From Natronomonas halophila (GTDB lineage: Archaea; Halobacteriota; Halobacteria; Halobacteriales; Haloarculaceae), in NCBI RefSeq assembly GCF_013391085.1, contig NZ_CP058334.1, positions 1,054,001 to 1,118,000 on the forward strand: DNA of 64,000 bases, read 5' to 3'. How positions within the stretch are numbered: position 1 is the stretch's first letter; the number at the start of each line of letters is the position of its first letter. Shown here piece by piece: positions 27,028 through 35,560 of this stretch. The notes below the pieces were generated by a model, which was given only the letters and a program-made list of their open reading frames with translations, had not been told where the DNA came from and searched no databases. The translations under genes and the position numbers were made by a program.

Positions 27028-27762
27028 TCACTCAACGTCCGTCGCCTGATAGAAGACCAGCACGCCGACGACGAGGAGGGTGACGGCATATACGACGGCA
27101 CCGCCGAAGTCCCACGCGTCGATGCTCGACGTGAATGCCGCGTCGAAGAGCGCGTTCGTCGCGTAGTGGCTCGGCAGTAGTGTCGTCCACTCGGGCGCGT
27201 CGGTCGCGAGCGGAGTCTGGAACAGGAGAACGTCGACCATCGGCGAGAACAGCATCACGTACACCCCGCCCAGCCGACCCAGAACGATGCCGACGACAAC
27301 GCCGAGGATACCGTACGTGAGCCCAACCACCAGCGTCGCGGCGACGAACGGAACGATCGATTCGGGCGTAAACGCGAACACGGCGACGAGGACCGACGCC
27401 ATCGTGACGACGACGATACCGAGTCCGAGCGTGCCGACCCGTGAGACGACGAGGTCAGTCGCGGTATAGCCGGCCAGCCGGAGCCTGTCGTCGGCCGCTT
27501 GCGACGTCTGGACGAGGAACAATCCGACGATTCCCGAGAGAATGGCGAAGGTTACGGGCGTCATGAATGCCGCCGCGAAGTCCGTCATGGGGACAGTGAT
27601 CCTCGTTCCGTCAATGGTCGCGGGGACGTCGACATCCGGGACGAGCAGGACGAACGCGCCGATGATGTACGCCGGCAGGAACACGAGCTGCGCCAGTAGG
27701 ACCGGTGTCCGGCGGAACTCTCGAACGCTCATCCTCATTGCGGTCGTGACGCGGCGGTTCAT
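27028..27762 (-). CDS. ABC-2 type transporter permease
   Basis: A 244-residue membrane protein with six predicted helices and a cytoplasmic RRVTTAMRMSVREFRRTP start, as in ABC-2 export permeases. It follows and overlaps a second permease (stop TGA and ATG share one base). No ATP-binding subunit is next to it, which is unusual. Substrate unknown. Confidence 0.85.
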   Translation of the reverse strand: MNRRVTTAMRMSVREFRRTPVLLAQLVFLPAYIIGAFVLLVPDVDVPATIDGTRITVPMTDFAAAFMTPVTFAILSGIVGLFLVQTSQAADDRLRLAGYTATDLVVSRVGTLGLGIVVVTMASVLVAVFAFTPESIVPFVAATLVVGLTYGILGVVVGIVLGRLGGVYVMLFSPMVDVLLFQTPLATDAPEWTTLLPSHYATNALFDAAFTSSIDAWDFGGAVVYAVTLLVVGVLVFYQATDVE

Positions 27763-28508
27763 CAGGCGTCACCTCCTGACTCGATCTGGTATGTGTACGC
27801 GGCCACACTCAGGAGGGCAAATAGCGAGAGGTGGCCGAGAGCTGGGACGAGGTGTTCGGTCGCTAGCGAGCCCTCGACGACGGCCTGCGTCACGATGGCG
27901 TGAGGGTGCGCGAGCGGTGCGAACTGCGTGATGCTATCCTCGATGCCGAACAGGCCACTCGCGAAGACGTTGTCCACGTCGGCCAGGATGACGAGCAGGA
28001 GTGAGCCCTCGAGTTCCCTGGGGAGCATGCTGCCGACGACGATGCCGAGCAGGCCGTATATGGCACCGGCTATCGCGAGCCCGCTGAACGTGGCGATTGG
28101 TGCTGTGATCGGATCGTCGACGAGAACAACCAGAGAAAGCGTGGCGACCACCCCGACGACGGCGCTCGCTACGGCAACGGTCGCGAACCGTGCGGTGACG
28201 AGTTCGACGCCGCGAAAGCCACAGATGGCGAGTCTACGGTCGGCGTGGCGGGCGCTAATCATCTGGAAGAGGCCTAGGACGCCCGCGAGCGCGCCAGTGG
28301 CGAACACGGCGCCGGTGATTCGTCCGACTGTCGCGACCGACCCGCTCACCGCAAAGATCCCGACGTCGGGGAACTGCCCCATGCCGACGCCGTAAATCTG
28401 GATCGACAGCGCCGGTAGGACGACCAGCAACACGACGGTGAACGGCTCCCGGATAAACGAACGCGCGCTCGCTTGGATTCCCGCAAGGGTCCGGTGAACG
28501 CCGCTCAT
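27762..28508 (-). CDS. ABC-2 type transporter permease
   Basis: A 248-residue six-helix membrane protein (N-terminal HRTLAGIQASARSFIREPF, as in ABC-2 permeases). It is related in length and layout to its downstream neighbour, and the two probably form a heterodimer. The ATG at 28508 begins just after a GGAGGAGAG stretch, a good ribosome binding site. The sequence upstream, where an ATPase gene would be expected, is a truncated primase fragment instead. Confidence 0.82.
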   Translation of the reverse strand: MSGVHRTLAGIQASARSFIREPFTVVLLVVLPALSIQIYGVGMGQFPDVGIFAVSGSVATVGRITGAVFATGALAGVLGLFQMISARHADRRLAICGFRGVELVTARFATVAVASAVVGVVATLSLVVLVDDPITAPIATFSGLAIAGAIYGLLGIVVGSMLPRELEGSLLLVILADVDNVFASGLFGIEDSITQFAPLAHPHAIVTQAVVEGSLATEHLVPALGHLSLFALLSVAAYTYQIESGGDA

Positions 28509-28632
28509 TTGCTCTCCTCCTGGCCGGCGGTCGCTCGCTGACCGCTCCGGCGCCAGCCTCGTCGACAAAGGAGGCGGTCCGCTCACAGGCGACGCCGTCG
28601 TCTGTCGGGTCCGGGTTGAGGCTTTCGTCGTC

Positions 28633-28884
28633 GCCGACAATTGGGTCCGAATCGGTGAACACGAAGCCGAGGCCGTCCTCCTGCCCGAACTGTACTTGCT
28701 CACGGGCCGTCTCGAAGGCCGCCCACGTCTCCGGGTCGGTCGTCGACGCGAACTCTCCGCTGGTCGGGTCGATCGGTATCTTCGTCGTCTTCCCATCGCG
28801 TTCCTCCGCGTGCCAACAGAGCCATTGGTCGTACGCCAAGAGGGTATCCGGGATTGCATCTTGACTTGGTGGCGATTCGACCAT
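28633..28884 (-). pseudogene. N-terminal fragment of a plasmid/virus-type primase-polymerase
   Basis: About 84 residues with a clear start (MVESPPSQDAIPDTLL) and the conserved-looking core AYDQWLCWHAEERDGKTTK...TDPETWAAFETA...GLGFVFTDSDPIVG. This resembles the N-terminus of primase-polymerase proteins of haloarchaeal plasmids and viruses (NrS-1-like), as I recall them. Similarity ends after residue 84. The frame runs on into the permease gene in a different frame, so the catalytic body is lost. It marks a deletion or recombination joint. Confidence 0.6.
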
Positions 28885-28945
28885 TTATTTTCAAGTTCTA
28901 GTACGTATGCTAAGATATTCGGTTCACGGCGGTAGTTGCAGTTCC

Positions 28946-29480
28946 TACACCCCCTCATGGAAGAAGGATATAGGGTGTAAACGCTCCGTACAAACCGATC
29001 CGGTGGGTGTACATGCATCCGAAATCCCCGCAATATAGCTGTAATCTAGGTGTGTAGAACTTCCAAACGTCCCCAGCTAATCAACATCATAGCGATACCA
29101 GTCTCCATCATTCCCCACTGTTTCGGGTCGAACGCCACGATACTGAGAGTCAACGCCCGTTTTTGAGGATTCAGAGAAGGGTGTAGACTGACGACAAATC
29201 GCGTCTCGCTACAGGTATCGGTATTTCTGAAAGCCGCCTACACCCCCTGAAGTATGGGGGTGTATCGCCGTTTTTCCAGAATTGAGATATGGAATGCTCG
29301 GCGACTCGTCGTCATCGTATTCGCTTCGTGAAATCAGATTTTCCGCGAAGAACCCCTCTGACAGCGAGTTACGAATTGCGTCCTGCTCTCGCTTCGGTGA
29401 GTTCCAGATGCTGTTTCGCAAACCGGGTTTACACCCTTGCTCACGACTCCTATTGCGGACAAATTGCTGTATGTACACCC
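28946..29480. repeat. Array of TACACCC/GGGTGTA motifs, possible relic origin or operator field
   Basis: This AT-richer region without a credible gene lies between the primase fragment and MCM (28885-29604). It holds at least seven copies of TACACCC or its complement, at about 28946, 28973, 29005, 29179, 29239, 29258, 29430 and 29474. Two are joined in a near-perfect palindrome at 29239-29264, TACACCCCC-8-GGGGGTGTA. The spacing is irregular. Placement upstream of a primase relic fits iterons of a plasmid or viral origin, or binding sites for a repressor of that primase. Confidence 0.6.
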
Positions 29481-29604
29481 GGGCAGACGCCGCTCAAATC
29501 CTCTTTAACCCAGAGACTTCGATATAGAGGGATGTACTTCGTTTATAAAAGGAAAGAGAGGATGACCAACCACCGTCCGAGTTGGACTCGCTCGATTCGC
29601 GTTT

Positions 29605-32600
29605 TCAGACCGTCCGTAGGTGGTCCGTCTTCGGTTCGTAGACGTCACCCTTCTGCCGCAGTTTCTCGATTTCGTGTTCGGCCTTCGAGCGCTCGGTGCC
29701 CATCTCCTCGGCGCGGTCCAACACTTCCTCGATGGGCGCGCCCTCGTCGTACTCCTCCTCGATTTCGCTGATGAGGGATTTGATGTCCTTGATGCGGTCG
29801 CGCTGGCTCTTGGATTGACCCGTCTCGACGACATCGGCGTCGAACTCCCCCGTCTCGGGGTCGACGCCGATGTCCTGCAGACACGACCGGACGATTTCGA
29901 TGACCCGCGTCGCGTCTTCCTGCTCGACGGAATCCGCGAGGCGCATCCGGGCGGACGCCTCCGCGAGGCGAACCAGCGCCTCCAGTTTCCGGGCCGTCAC
30001 GGGAACTGGCGCGTCGTCGTCCTGCCCGCGGGCCCGCAGGTCGACGTAGAAGTCCCGAATCTCCTTTTTGGCCTCCTCGGTCATCGTCGGATAGCAGTTC
30101 CGCTTGGCGTAGGCGATGTACTTCCGGAGGAGTTCGGCCTCGATGGTCGGTTCGACCTCCTCGGTGACGTTGGCGACCTCCTCCTCGGTGACGTTCGAGG
30201 TGGCGGTGTTCTCCCGATGGGTGTGCAACTCGCCGGCGTAGTTGGTGTTGATGATGTGCTCGGCGAGGTTGGCGTCCTCCTCCTCGTCGGGCTGGTCCGT
30301 GACGGTGAATATGAGGTCGAACCGGGAGACGAGCGCGGGTTCGAGATCGATTTGCTCGCCGATGGGTTCGTACTGGTCGAACCGGCCGTATTTCGGGTTC
30401 GCCGCGCCGAGCAGCGAACAGCGGGATTTCAGGGTTGCGTTGATACCAGCTTTTGACACGCTGATGGAGTTGTGGAGCACGACACCTTGACTGACGAACG
30501 TGTTCGTCGGTTCGACGGTCACGTCGTAGACCCACTCGCAGGCGTCTTCACCTTCGTTCGGGACCGTCTCGACGTCACGAACGCGGTAGTATCGTAGGTC
30601 ACACCGCTTTTCGAGCGCGGCGGCACGACGGTCGAACTCGTCGAGGGCCTCATATACGGCTTCGCGGGCGCGGTTCGTCAAATCAGCACGTCGTGCGGCG
30701 TCGTAGCCGTCGTCCTCGGCGTAGTGAATCGCGCTAGAAGTTTCGTCGTCGAGACGCTCCGCGAGTTGTCGACCCGACCAGCCGACGGCCTCGCGGACCG
30801 AAGCGAGGTCATCAGCACCTCCGAGCGCGTCCTCGATTTCCTCGGCGTGCTTCCGCAAATCCGTGAGTTCCCGCTCGACCGTCTCGACCTGCACACCGAA
30901 TTCCTCATCGAGATGGGAGCGGAATTTTCCCGTCAGACTGACGCCAAGCAGGCGTTTCAAATCACGAATCTCACGTGCCGCACTCGTCGGCAACACGTCG
31001 TGGTGGCGCTTCGTCTCGTTGCTCCGCTCGACGAAAGCCATCGCGTCGTCATGTCGGTCATCGGCAGGTTCGACGACGCGCTCGACGAACCGCTCGGTCG
31101 AATCACCCATCACGTAGATCTTCCACGAATCCTCGACGCTGTCGTGATGAATCCGCGAGGCGACACCGATCTTCGAAAGCGCGTCGGCGTAGTCCTGCGC
31201 GAGGCCTTCGGAGGCAGTCGAGAACGACATCGCCTCGCTTTCGACACCGCCATCACCGGCAAATGCCCCCACGAGGAACCGTCTGATTTCCTCCTCCGAT
31301 GCACCGAGCACGCGTGACGGAATCCGCTTGTCCCGTGCCGTATGCATGAACTCGGGGAAGTTGCTCTCGAACCAGCGATACAGTTTCGTCGAAACCCACC
31401 GCTTTGTCACCGTACCGGCCTCGTTCGTGGTATCGGTGCTCTCCATGCCGAACACCGACTGCATCAGGCCATCCATCCGCTCCAGCAAACGTTCGTCCTG
31501 ATTCGAGAAGCCGATTTCGTGAGCCGAACCGGCATAGGAGTGGCCTTCGGCAATCAGGAACCCGAGGATCTCCGCGAGGTCACCGGAGAGTTCCGATGGT
31601 AGGTCGATGTCCTTCTCCTTGCCGACGTGGGGCTCACTGGCGAGTTCGACCGCCGCGCTCGAATTCGGTAACTTCCGGGGCGCAGGTACGAAGGCACCTT
31701 CCTCGATATCTCGTGCTTCGACGGTGCCGACCTCGCCACCGTCGTCGACGAACATCGGGTGTTCGGGCGTCACGGTGACTTCCCGGCCGTTCGAGAACGT
31801 CACCCGGACGAACTCGTCGGGCGCCTCGTGACGGCTCACGCGGTCGACCGGCAGTTTCGTCGTCTCGTTGGTCTCGAAGTCAACCGAGTGCACGCCGATA
31901 TCGTCGACCGGGAGGATTTCGCAGTTCACTCCATCCACCACTTCATCGGAGTTCGTCGCCATCTGGCTGTCGACGAATTCCCCAATATCGACCCGACGTC
32001 CGTCGGAAAGTAGAACCTCAGTATCCGGATGATAGGACTGCTGCTCTAGTGCTTCGTGCATGGCAGAACGGTCCTCCGGGCGCATCTTGTCGAGTTCGTC
32101 CACCGCCGCAATCCCCTGGTCCGCGAGCACGAGCGCGCCGGCTTCCAGCGTCCATTGCTGGCCGTCGCCGAAGTCGTCGCGAACCGCGGCAGCGGTCAGA
32201 CCCGCACTCGATGAACCCTTACCGGAGGTGTAGACCGAGCGTGGTGCGAGGTTTCGGACGTACTGAAGCAGCTGCGATTTCCCCGTACCGGGGTCACCGA
32301 TAAGAAGCATGTGCAGGTCGCCACGAATCCGGGAGCCGTCCGGCAGGTGTTTCGTAACGCCGGAGAACAACTGCATGATGATGGCGAGTTTCTGCTGTTC
32401 GTAGCCGTAGATGGAGGGCGCCATCGACCCGACCATCTTCTCGTAGATGTCGTCGTCGTTGGAGAGTTCGATGATTTCCTTCTTGTCCTCGTCGGTGATG
32501 TTCATGTCCTCGAACTGCTCGTCTTCGATTTCCACCGAGAGGCCGTCCATGTAGACGTCGAAGATGGGCGATTTCTCCTGATTGGATTCCTGCTGGTCGA

Positions 32601-33270
32601 GGTGGAGAATCCCCGAGACGCGGACGTGGTCGCCGGCGGTCACCTGCCCCGTGATGTCGTCCTCGATGTGAATGTCGATGCTCTGGGGCGTTTCGCCACC
32701 GCGGAGGCCTTCGGGGGATTCCTGCACGCGGAGTTTCTGGGCGTCGACGAACTCCGATTGGTCGAAGTTGATGTTGAACGGCCCCTGGCGTTCACACCCC
32801 TGACACTCGTGGGGTTCGTGGAACTCCCCGGAGGTCTGGGGGATGCGCGTGAGGGTGCCACAGCGCTGACACTCGAAGGCTGCCTCGGTGACCTTCGGGC
32901 GGACGTCGGTCGCTTTGCGGACGATACCGGAGACGGAGATGAGTTGGCCGCGGTGGCGCGCTCGGATATCACGGATGGCGGTGGACGTCTGGAGGTTCTG
33001 GACGCGAACGTGGGCCTGCCCGAGTTTGACGTCGACCGGGAGGTCGTAGAGTCGGAGCGCCTCCTCGGCGTAATCGCGCATCTGCTCGGGTTGGGCGATG
33101 AAGTCGTCGGCGAGGTCCGGGTCGAAGCGGTAGAGGTCGTCCCAGTCGATGTACAGCGAGCGCTGTTCGTTCGGGTACTTCTGGGCGAGTTCCCCGATTT
33201 CGTTGCGATAGTAATCGCGGTAGAACTGCTCGAACTTGTCAATGACTTCCGTGTTCTCCGCGCGCGCCAT
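29605..33270 (-). CDS. mcm: MCM replicative DNA helicase precursor, intein-containing
   Basis: The ring helicase that unwinds DNA at archaeal replication forks. The precursor has 1221 residues; without the 523-residue intein the host protein is 698, normal for haloarchaea. The N-domain has a zinc motif (CQRC...CQGC, near residues 130-155), the AAA+ core has Walker A GDPGTGKSQ, Walker B AAVDELDKM just before the intein and the arginine-finger SRFDLIF after it. The C-terminal winged helix is present. I use the ATG at 33270 (ARAENTEVIDKFEQF); 15 extra codons upstream are less likely. The TATA box at 33339-33349 gives a leader of about 45 bases. Confidence 0.97.
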   Translation of the reverse strand: MARAENTEVIDKFEQFYRDYYRNEIGELAQKYPNEQRSLYIDWDDLYRFDPDLADDFIAQPEQMRDYAEEALRLYDLPVDVKLGQAHVRVQNLQTSTAIRDIRARHRGQLISVSGIVRKATDVRPKVTEAAFECQRCGTLTRIPQTSGEFHEPHECQGCERQGPFNINFDQSEFVDAQKLRVQESPEGLRGGETPQSIDIHIEDDITGQVTAGDHVRVSGILHLDQQESNQEKSPIFDVYMDGLSVEIEDEQFEDMNITDEDKKEIIELSNDDDIYEKMVGSMAPSIYGYEQQKLAIIMQLFSGVTKHLPDGSRIRGDLHMLLIGDPGTGKSQLLQYVRNLAPRSVYTSGKGSSSAGLTAAAVRDDFGDGQQWTLEAGALVLADQGIAAVDELDKMRPEDRSAMHEALEQQSYHPDTEVLLSDGRRVDIGEFVDSQMATNSDEVVDGVNCEILPVDDIGVHSVDFETNETTKLPVDRVSRHEAPDEFVRVTFSNGREVTVTPEHPMFVDDGGEVGTVEARDIEEGAFVPAPRKLPNSSAAVELASEPHVGKEKDIDLPSELSGDLAEILGFLIAEGHSYAGSAHEIGFSNQDERLLERMDGLMQSVFGMESTDTTNEAGTVTKRWVSTKLYRWFESNFPEFMHTARDKRIPSRVLGASEEEIRRFLVGAFAGDGGVESEAMSFSTASEGLAQDYADALSKIGVASRIHHDSVEDSWKIYVMGDSTERFVERVVEPADDRHDDAMAFVERSNETKRHHDVLPTSAAREIRDLKRLLGVSLTGKFRSHLDEEFGVQVETVERELTDLRKHAEEIEDALGGADDLASVREAVGWSGRQLAERLDDETSSAIHYAEDDGYDAARRADLTNRAREAVYEALDEFDRRAAALEKRCDLRYYRVRDVETVPNEGEDACEWVYDVTVEPTNTFVSQGVVLHNSISVSKAGINATLKSRCSLLGAANPKYGRFDQYEPIGEQIDLEPALVSRFDLIFTVTDQPDEEEDANLAEHIINTNYAGELHTHRENTATSNVTEEEVANVTEEVEPTIEAELLRKYIAYAKRNCYPTMTEEAKKEIRDFYVDLRARGQDDDAPVPVTARKLEALVRLAEASARMRLADSVEQEDATRVIEIVRSCLQDIGVDPETGEFDADVVETGQSKSQRDRIKDIKSLISEIEEEYDEGAPIEEVLDRAEEMGTERSKAEHEIEKLRQKGDVYEPKTDHLRTV
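30469..32037 (-). other. Intein with LAGLIDADG endonuclease inside MCM
   Basis: A 523-residue protein intron, residues 412-934 of the precursor. It is inserted after ALEQQ, with Ser as first residue (SYHPDTEVLLSDGRRV) and HN as last, followed by Ser of the host SISVSKAG. The N-splicing block and TPEHPMFV (block B) are present, and the C-block is NTFVSQGVVLHN. Two dodecapeptide-type helices, LGFLIAEG and FLVGAFAGDGG, indicate a LAGLIDADG homing nuclease. About 130 residues between the nuclease and the C-block (LKRLLGVSL...AALEKRCDLR) look helical and HTH-like. Confidence 0.93.
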
Positions 33271-33338
33271 GAGAGTACTCCGTCTTGGCGCCTCACCGAA
33301 TAAGAAGTTTCGCAACCGGGGTGAAAGTAGAAGGTACG

Positions 33339-33349
33339 TATTTATATAG
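33339..33349. promoter_or_regulatory. TATA-rich box between mcm and the HTH regulator
   Basis: TATTTATATAG can act as a TATA box for mcm (minus, start 33270). It may also serve the divergent HTH gene (plus, start 33456). Inferred from sequence and position. Confidence 0.45.
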
Positions 33350-33455
33350 AGGCAATCGTCCCGGATTCCGGTCCGAAGCGAACCGGCTCTCGAAGAGGTG
33401 CTGTCAGGCCCGAAGTTTCATATCTCGATAGGTGGTAGCACTCAACGAGCAACTC

Positions 33456-34160
33456 ATGAGCAAAACTCCGTCTCGCAGCCGGCACTCGTCCGTCATCGAA
33501 GCGGAATTTTCGCTTCAGGGGTCGAAGTACCCGTTCGTAGGCGTCTCCGAGACGGAATCCTGCACGTTCGAACTCGCCAAGATACTGCCCCGCTGCGGCG
33601 GCGAATACTCGGAGTTCTTCAACGTTACCGACGTCCGTCCGGGCCGTATCATGGATGCTGCGGCCGGCAACGAACTGGTCGAGGTTGACCTCCTCAACGA
33701 ATACGACGATGGCGGCCTCTTCGAGTTCCAGGTAGGGACCAGCTGTCCGGCCGTGACGCTCGCCGAACTCGGCGCCCACCCGCGGGAGGTCCACAGCAGC
33801 GACGGTGACGGCCGCATCGTCGCCGAGATCCCGCCGCAAAACGAACCCCCGGAAGTCATCAAAGCGTTCCTCGATGAGGTTCCGGAGGCGGAGTTCACCG
33901 GAAAACGGACGAAGGAGACCATCACGCCGCTTTTCACCCCGGAAGCGATTCAGCAGGTGCTCCATTCCCAGTTGACCGACCGACAGCTCGAACTGCTGGA
34001 AGCCGCCTTCGAGGCGGGCTACTACGACTGGCCGCGGCGCTGTACGGGCGAGGAACTCGCCGAGGAGTTCGACATCTCGTCGGCGACCTTCTCCGAACAC
34101 ATCCACACCGCCGAACGGCGACTGCTTACCGTGCTGTTCGATGGGTTGAATTCACCCTGA
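33456..34160 (+). CDS. Bat-type HTH regulator (HTH_10)
   Basis: A 234-residue transcription regulator of the bacterio-opsin-activator class. The C-terminal HTH_10 domain is clear (LTDRQLELLEAAFEAGYYDWPR, then GEELAEEFDISSATFSEHIHTAERRL, residues about 175-230). The N-terminal part is a sensor-like alpha/beta domain without recognised ligand residues. Divergent from mcm. The target is unknown. Confidence 0.9.
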   Translation: MSKTPSRSRHSSVIEAEFSLQGSKYPFVGVSETESCTFELAKILPRCGGEYSEFFNVTDVRPGRIMDAAAGNELVEVDLLNEYDDGGLFEFQVGTSCPAVTLAELGAHPREVHSSDGDGRIVAEIPPQNEPPEVIKAFLDEVPEAEFTGKRTKETITPLFTPEAIQQVLHSQLTDRQLELLEAAFEAGYYDWPRRCTGEELAEEFDISSATFSEHIHTAERRLLTVLFDGLNSP

Positions 34161-34202
34161 AAGTGAGGCTACCCGAAGGGTTCGGACGTTTCGGTTTCGC
34201 GA

Positions 34203-34535
34203 TCAGGATTCGTCGGAATCGAGCCGTGAGACGGTCGTTCGGCCGTCCGCATACACCGTTACCTCAGTGCCTTCGTAGCGGAATCTGGCGAAGCCATCCG
34301 AAAGCGCCGTCCCGTGGGGGTCCTCCCGGGCGAACAATTGGTCGAGCGCGTCCGAATCGATTACCTCGTAGAGCGGTTGCATCTCATCGGGCGCCGTCGC
34401 CGTTGCTTGGGAAACGGCCTTGATGACGCTATAAGACGGCGACAGGTCCGCTTCGGCTCGGTTGATAATGTACACCTGCGTCTCCGGGTCGAATTCCGCA
34501 ACGGCGTCGACTCCAAGGCGCTCGGGTATTGCCAT
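34203..34535 (-). CDS. HalOD1 output-domain protein
   Basis: A 110-residue stand-alone HalOD1 domain, a haloarchaeal output module otherwise fused to receiver or sensor domains. Family marks are PSYSVIKAVSQATATAPDEM, the PLYEVIDSDALDQLF helix and FRYEGTEVTVY. Probably a signalling partner of unknown target. It converges on the HTH gene. Confidence 0.88.
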   Translation of the reverse strand: MAIPERLGVDAVAEFDPETQVYIINRAEADLSPSYSVIKAVSQATATAPDEMQPLYEVIDSDALDQLFAREDPHGTALSDGFARFRYEGTEVTVYADGRTTVSRLDSDES

Positions 34536-34682
34536 GATAGAGGACTAGTAAGGATTGGCAATAGCCATGGTCCCTAAGCATCAAGGGTTGGATAGAGATG
34601 TAGGCGTCGTGAGACGTCGATTTAGCCGGGGATTCTGCGGAGAGCAAGAAGGACAGCAACCAACGCGGGGGGTGGGTCCCGC

Positions 34683-35471
34683 TTAGAACGGGAACAGCGA
34701 GTCGGCGTCGGTATCGCGCTCGATGAGTTCGATTTCGTGGCCGTCCTGGTCCTTCGTGAACGCGTAGAGGTCGTCACAGTCGGCGGGGTCCCGGTAGTCG
34801 TCGGCCTCCCGTGTCACGAGCGTCTCCCAGTCGTCGTGGAGGTCGTCGATGCGGACACAGAGGTGGCCCCACGCGTCGCCGAACTCGTAGGAGCGGCCGT
34901 CGTAGTTGTAGGTCAACTCGACGGACATCTCCTCGGGGGCGGCGTCCCGCGGTTCGACGAAGTAGTTGGCGAAGGTGTCGGCTTCCCAGCGGCCGACCTC
35001 GTCGTACTCGAACTTGCGGGTCCAGAAGCCGAGCGCCTCGTCGGCGTTCTCGACGCGAATCATGGTGTGGTCGAGGCTCCAGCGGGCGCCGTGGTCGCGC
35101 TGTACGATTTCGATTTCGTGGCCGTCGGGGTCCTTGACGAACGCATAGCGGCCGCCGCAGGATTCGGGGTCCCGGTAGTCCTCGACGCCGCCCTCCATCA
35201 GACCGTCGTAGGCGGCTTCGAGTTCGCCCTCCGGAACGCGGACGGCGATGTGACCCCACGCATCGCCGACTTCCGGTTCTTCGCCCTCGTTGTGCGTGAG
35301 TTCGAGCAGGGCGCCGTCCTCGTGCATGTCCTCGGGGCCGAGATAGACGATGGTGAAGCCGTCGCCCTCGTAGCGGTCCTTCTCCTCGTAGTCGAAGTGC
35401 GTTCCGTACCAGTCGAGGGATTCCTCGAGGTCCGAGACGCGAAGCATCACGTGGTCGAGCGTACCGTCCAT
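34683..35471 (-). CDS. Glyoxalase/VOC superfamily protein with two domains
   Basis: A 262-residue protein with two tandem vicinal-oxygen-chelate domains (residues 1-125 and 130-262). Each starts LDHxMxRV and ends DPDGHEIEI or DQDGHEIELIE, the metal-binding strand. Members act as lactoylglutathione lyase or extradiol dioxygenases; the substrate is not known. The paired-domain layout matches single-chain glyoxalase-I-like enzymes. ATG at 35471. Confidence 0.92.
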   Translation of the reverse strand: MDGTLDHVMLRVSDLEESLDWYGTHFDYEEKDRYEGDGFTIVYLGPEDMHEDGALLELTHNEGEEPEVGDAWGHIAVRVPEGELEAAYDGLMEGGVEDYRDPESCGGRYAFVKDPDGHEIEIVQRDHGARWSLDHTMIRVENADEALGFWTRKFEYDEVGRWEADTFANYFVEPRDAAPEEMSVELTYNYDGRSYEFGDAWGHLCVRIDDLHDDWETLVTREADDYRDPADCDDLYAFTKDQDGHEIELIERDTDADSLFPF

Positions 35472-35560
35472 AGCTACCCGATCGTTGCCTCGGGACGGGC
35501 AAAAACATGCTGAAAGGCCAACTTCCGGGGGACTACCGAAAGCAGGCGGTGGGGAGCCGA

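Noticed and set aside
29209-29478. A 89-codon minus-strand frame in the TACACCC region
   Set aside because: It overlaps the repeat array, has no recognisable domain or promoter at the right distance, and its residue use differs from neighbouring genes.
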